Source of the DNA: Nemertoderma westbladi
Lineage: Eukaryota > Xenacoelomorpha > Nemertodermatida > Nemertodermatidae
DNA length: 62,654 bases
Assembly: GCA_032718475.1 (NCBI GenBank)
Contig: JAUCBJ010000092.1
Span: 1 to 62,654, forward strand
Reading direction: 5' to 3'
Below, one piece after another: positions 61,850-62,654 of this stretch. The notes below the pieces were generated by a model. The model saw only the letters and a program-made list of their open reading frames with translations. It did not search any database and had not been told where the DNA came from. The number at the start of each line of letters is the position of its first letter. Within the stretch, counting starts at the first letter, position 1. A program made the position numbers and the translations under genes.

Positions 61850-62654
61850 TTAAACCATTTCAATTTCAATAGCATACATATATATTTTTTTATTTTTATT
61901 TTTTTTTTCATATACATTCTCCCCAATTGGTTATCAACAACTTGCGTTATATAAATATATTTTCCTTTACATATTTTGCGTCATATATATAGTTTCATAC
62001 TTTTTTTCTTTACATATACATTCTCCCCTATTGGTTATCATCAGTTTGCTATGCAGTCTTGTACATACCACAAACTTATTTTTTTACATGCAGGAAAAAA
62101 CAAATATTTATAAAATTCCGACAGCAGTCAACCGCACCGCACCCACCTATCTGTATAATTAAATTTACTTTAAACATTCTAGAACTCTCCAGATGCAGGT
62201 GTGAGCTAAAACTACACTAGCTATGCTATAGCGGAAGCTCACACCAATCAACCCAGCAATCAATTTTGTAGGGTATTGTGCGTTATTTTTATTTTATATT
62301 TTGGAGGAAATAAATAAATAAGAAATAAGAAAATTTTGTGATTATATGAGCCTGCGAAAGTGAACAATTTTAAAGTTTTCTGACTTAAAATATTATAAAA
62401 ATATGCCAATTCCATTAGTGATTGTTTGATTGATTTAGTATTTAATGTGATGGACCAGTGGCCCCCAGCGAAGTTTGGCTTATTACACTATCTATTATTA
62501 CATTCATCGCACAATTATTACTAATAATACTTTAGTACCAAAATATAAACAAACAATATATACTTTGCATTAAGGATACGAATGCACGATATTTATACAT
62601 ACACTATCAATATAAACTTTGCATTAAGGATACGATTGCACGATATTTATACAC
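61850..62654. other. AT-rich tail, short repeats
   Basis: No gene. TTACATATACATTCTCCCC and CATATACATTCTCCCCAATT-like segments occur at about 61910 and 62016. A 54-bp unit (ACTTTGCATTAAGGATACGA) is duplicated at 62562 and 62616, running off the window end. Confidence 0.6.

Overview
The window is repeat-rich metazoan DNA, most likely from an invertebrate. Evidence for an animal: a multi-exon gene of calcium-binding EGF exons followed by a fibrinogen-like exon with phase-1 splice junctions, a Polinton/Maverick element, several non-LTR retrotransposon types, pogo-like and P-element-like transposase relics, and many short inverted-repeat elements. I cannot name the species. Very little of the window is host coding sequence.

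Layout. 1 to about 8.9 kb: the 3' part of a Polinton, all genes on the + strand: end of the packaging ATPase, a small unknown ORF, chromodomain integrase, two adjacent penton-like paralogues overlapping by ATGA, an unknown Cys-containing ORF, a basic core-like protein, the major capsid protein, an adenain-type protease, a doubtful hydrophobic ORF and a Pro/Gly-rich ORF, then repetitive noncoding DNA. The ATPase start, DNA polymerase B and the left terminus lie outside the window. 8.96-22.6 kb: an array of six intron-exon units carrying nine near-identical 141-nt EGF exons; 23.74-24.34 kb: the fibrinogen-like terminal exon. The array is interrupted by an RTE-like retrotransposon whose flanking target duplications sit 5.5 kb apart, because about 1.1 kb of array plus a second copy of the element's 3' end lie between them.

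24.5-25.2 kb: two inverted-repeat elements. 25.83-36.90 kb: an LTR retrotransposon with TTTTC target duplications, gag-like ORFs with a CCHC knuckle, no visible pol, long purine-rich tandem repeats and a nested CR1/Jockey-like retrotransposon. 37.79-38.37 kb: a solo LTR of the same family flanked by GTAAT. The three LTRs share a perfect hairpin with a compensatory base-pair change. 37.5-39.7 kb: degraded non-LTR fragments. 41.0-43.5 kb: two inverted-repeat elements in opposite orientation, one carrying a 902-bp TTAA-flanked insertion for which the other copy gives the empty site. 44.75-46.97 kb: a broken pogo-like transposase with a PHD finger. 48.4-49.7 kb: a broken P-element-like transposase. 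50.8-51.9 kb: a large palindromic element. 52.0-55.1 kb: a degenerate antisense RTE relic split by about 2.2 kb of unrelated DNA containing a tRNA-like SINE head. 57.35-57.64 kb: a candidate terminal exon of a single-pass membrane protein. 59-62 kb: reverse transcriptase remnants, a 13-bp minisatellite and a repeat field with a CTCF-like motif.

Functionally, the Polinton genes form a virion morphogenesis and integration module. The EGF-fibrinogen gene probably encodes a secreted or surface-bound lectin-like protein whose stalk length depends on how many exons are spliced or present. All assignments come from reading translations and motifs by eye; no database search was possible.
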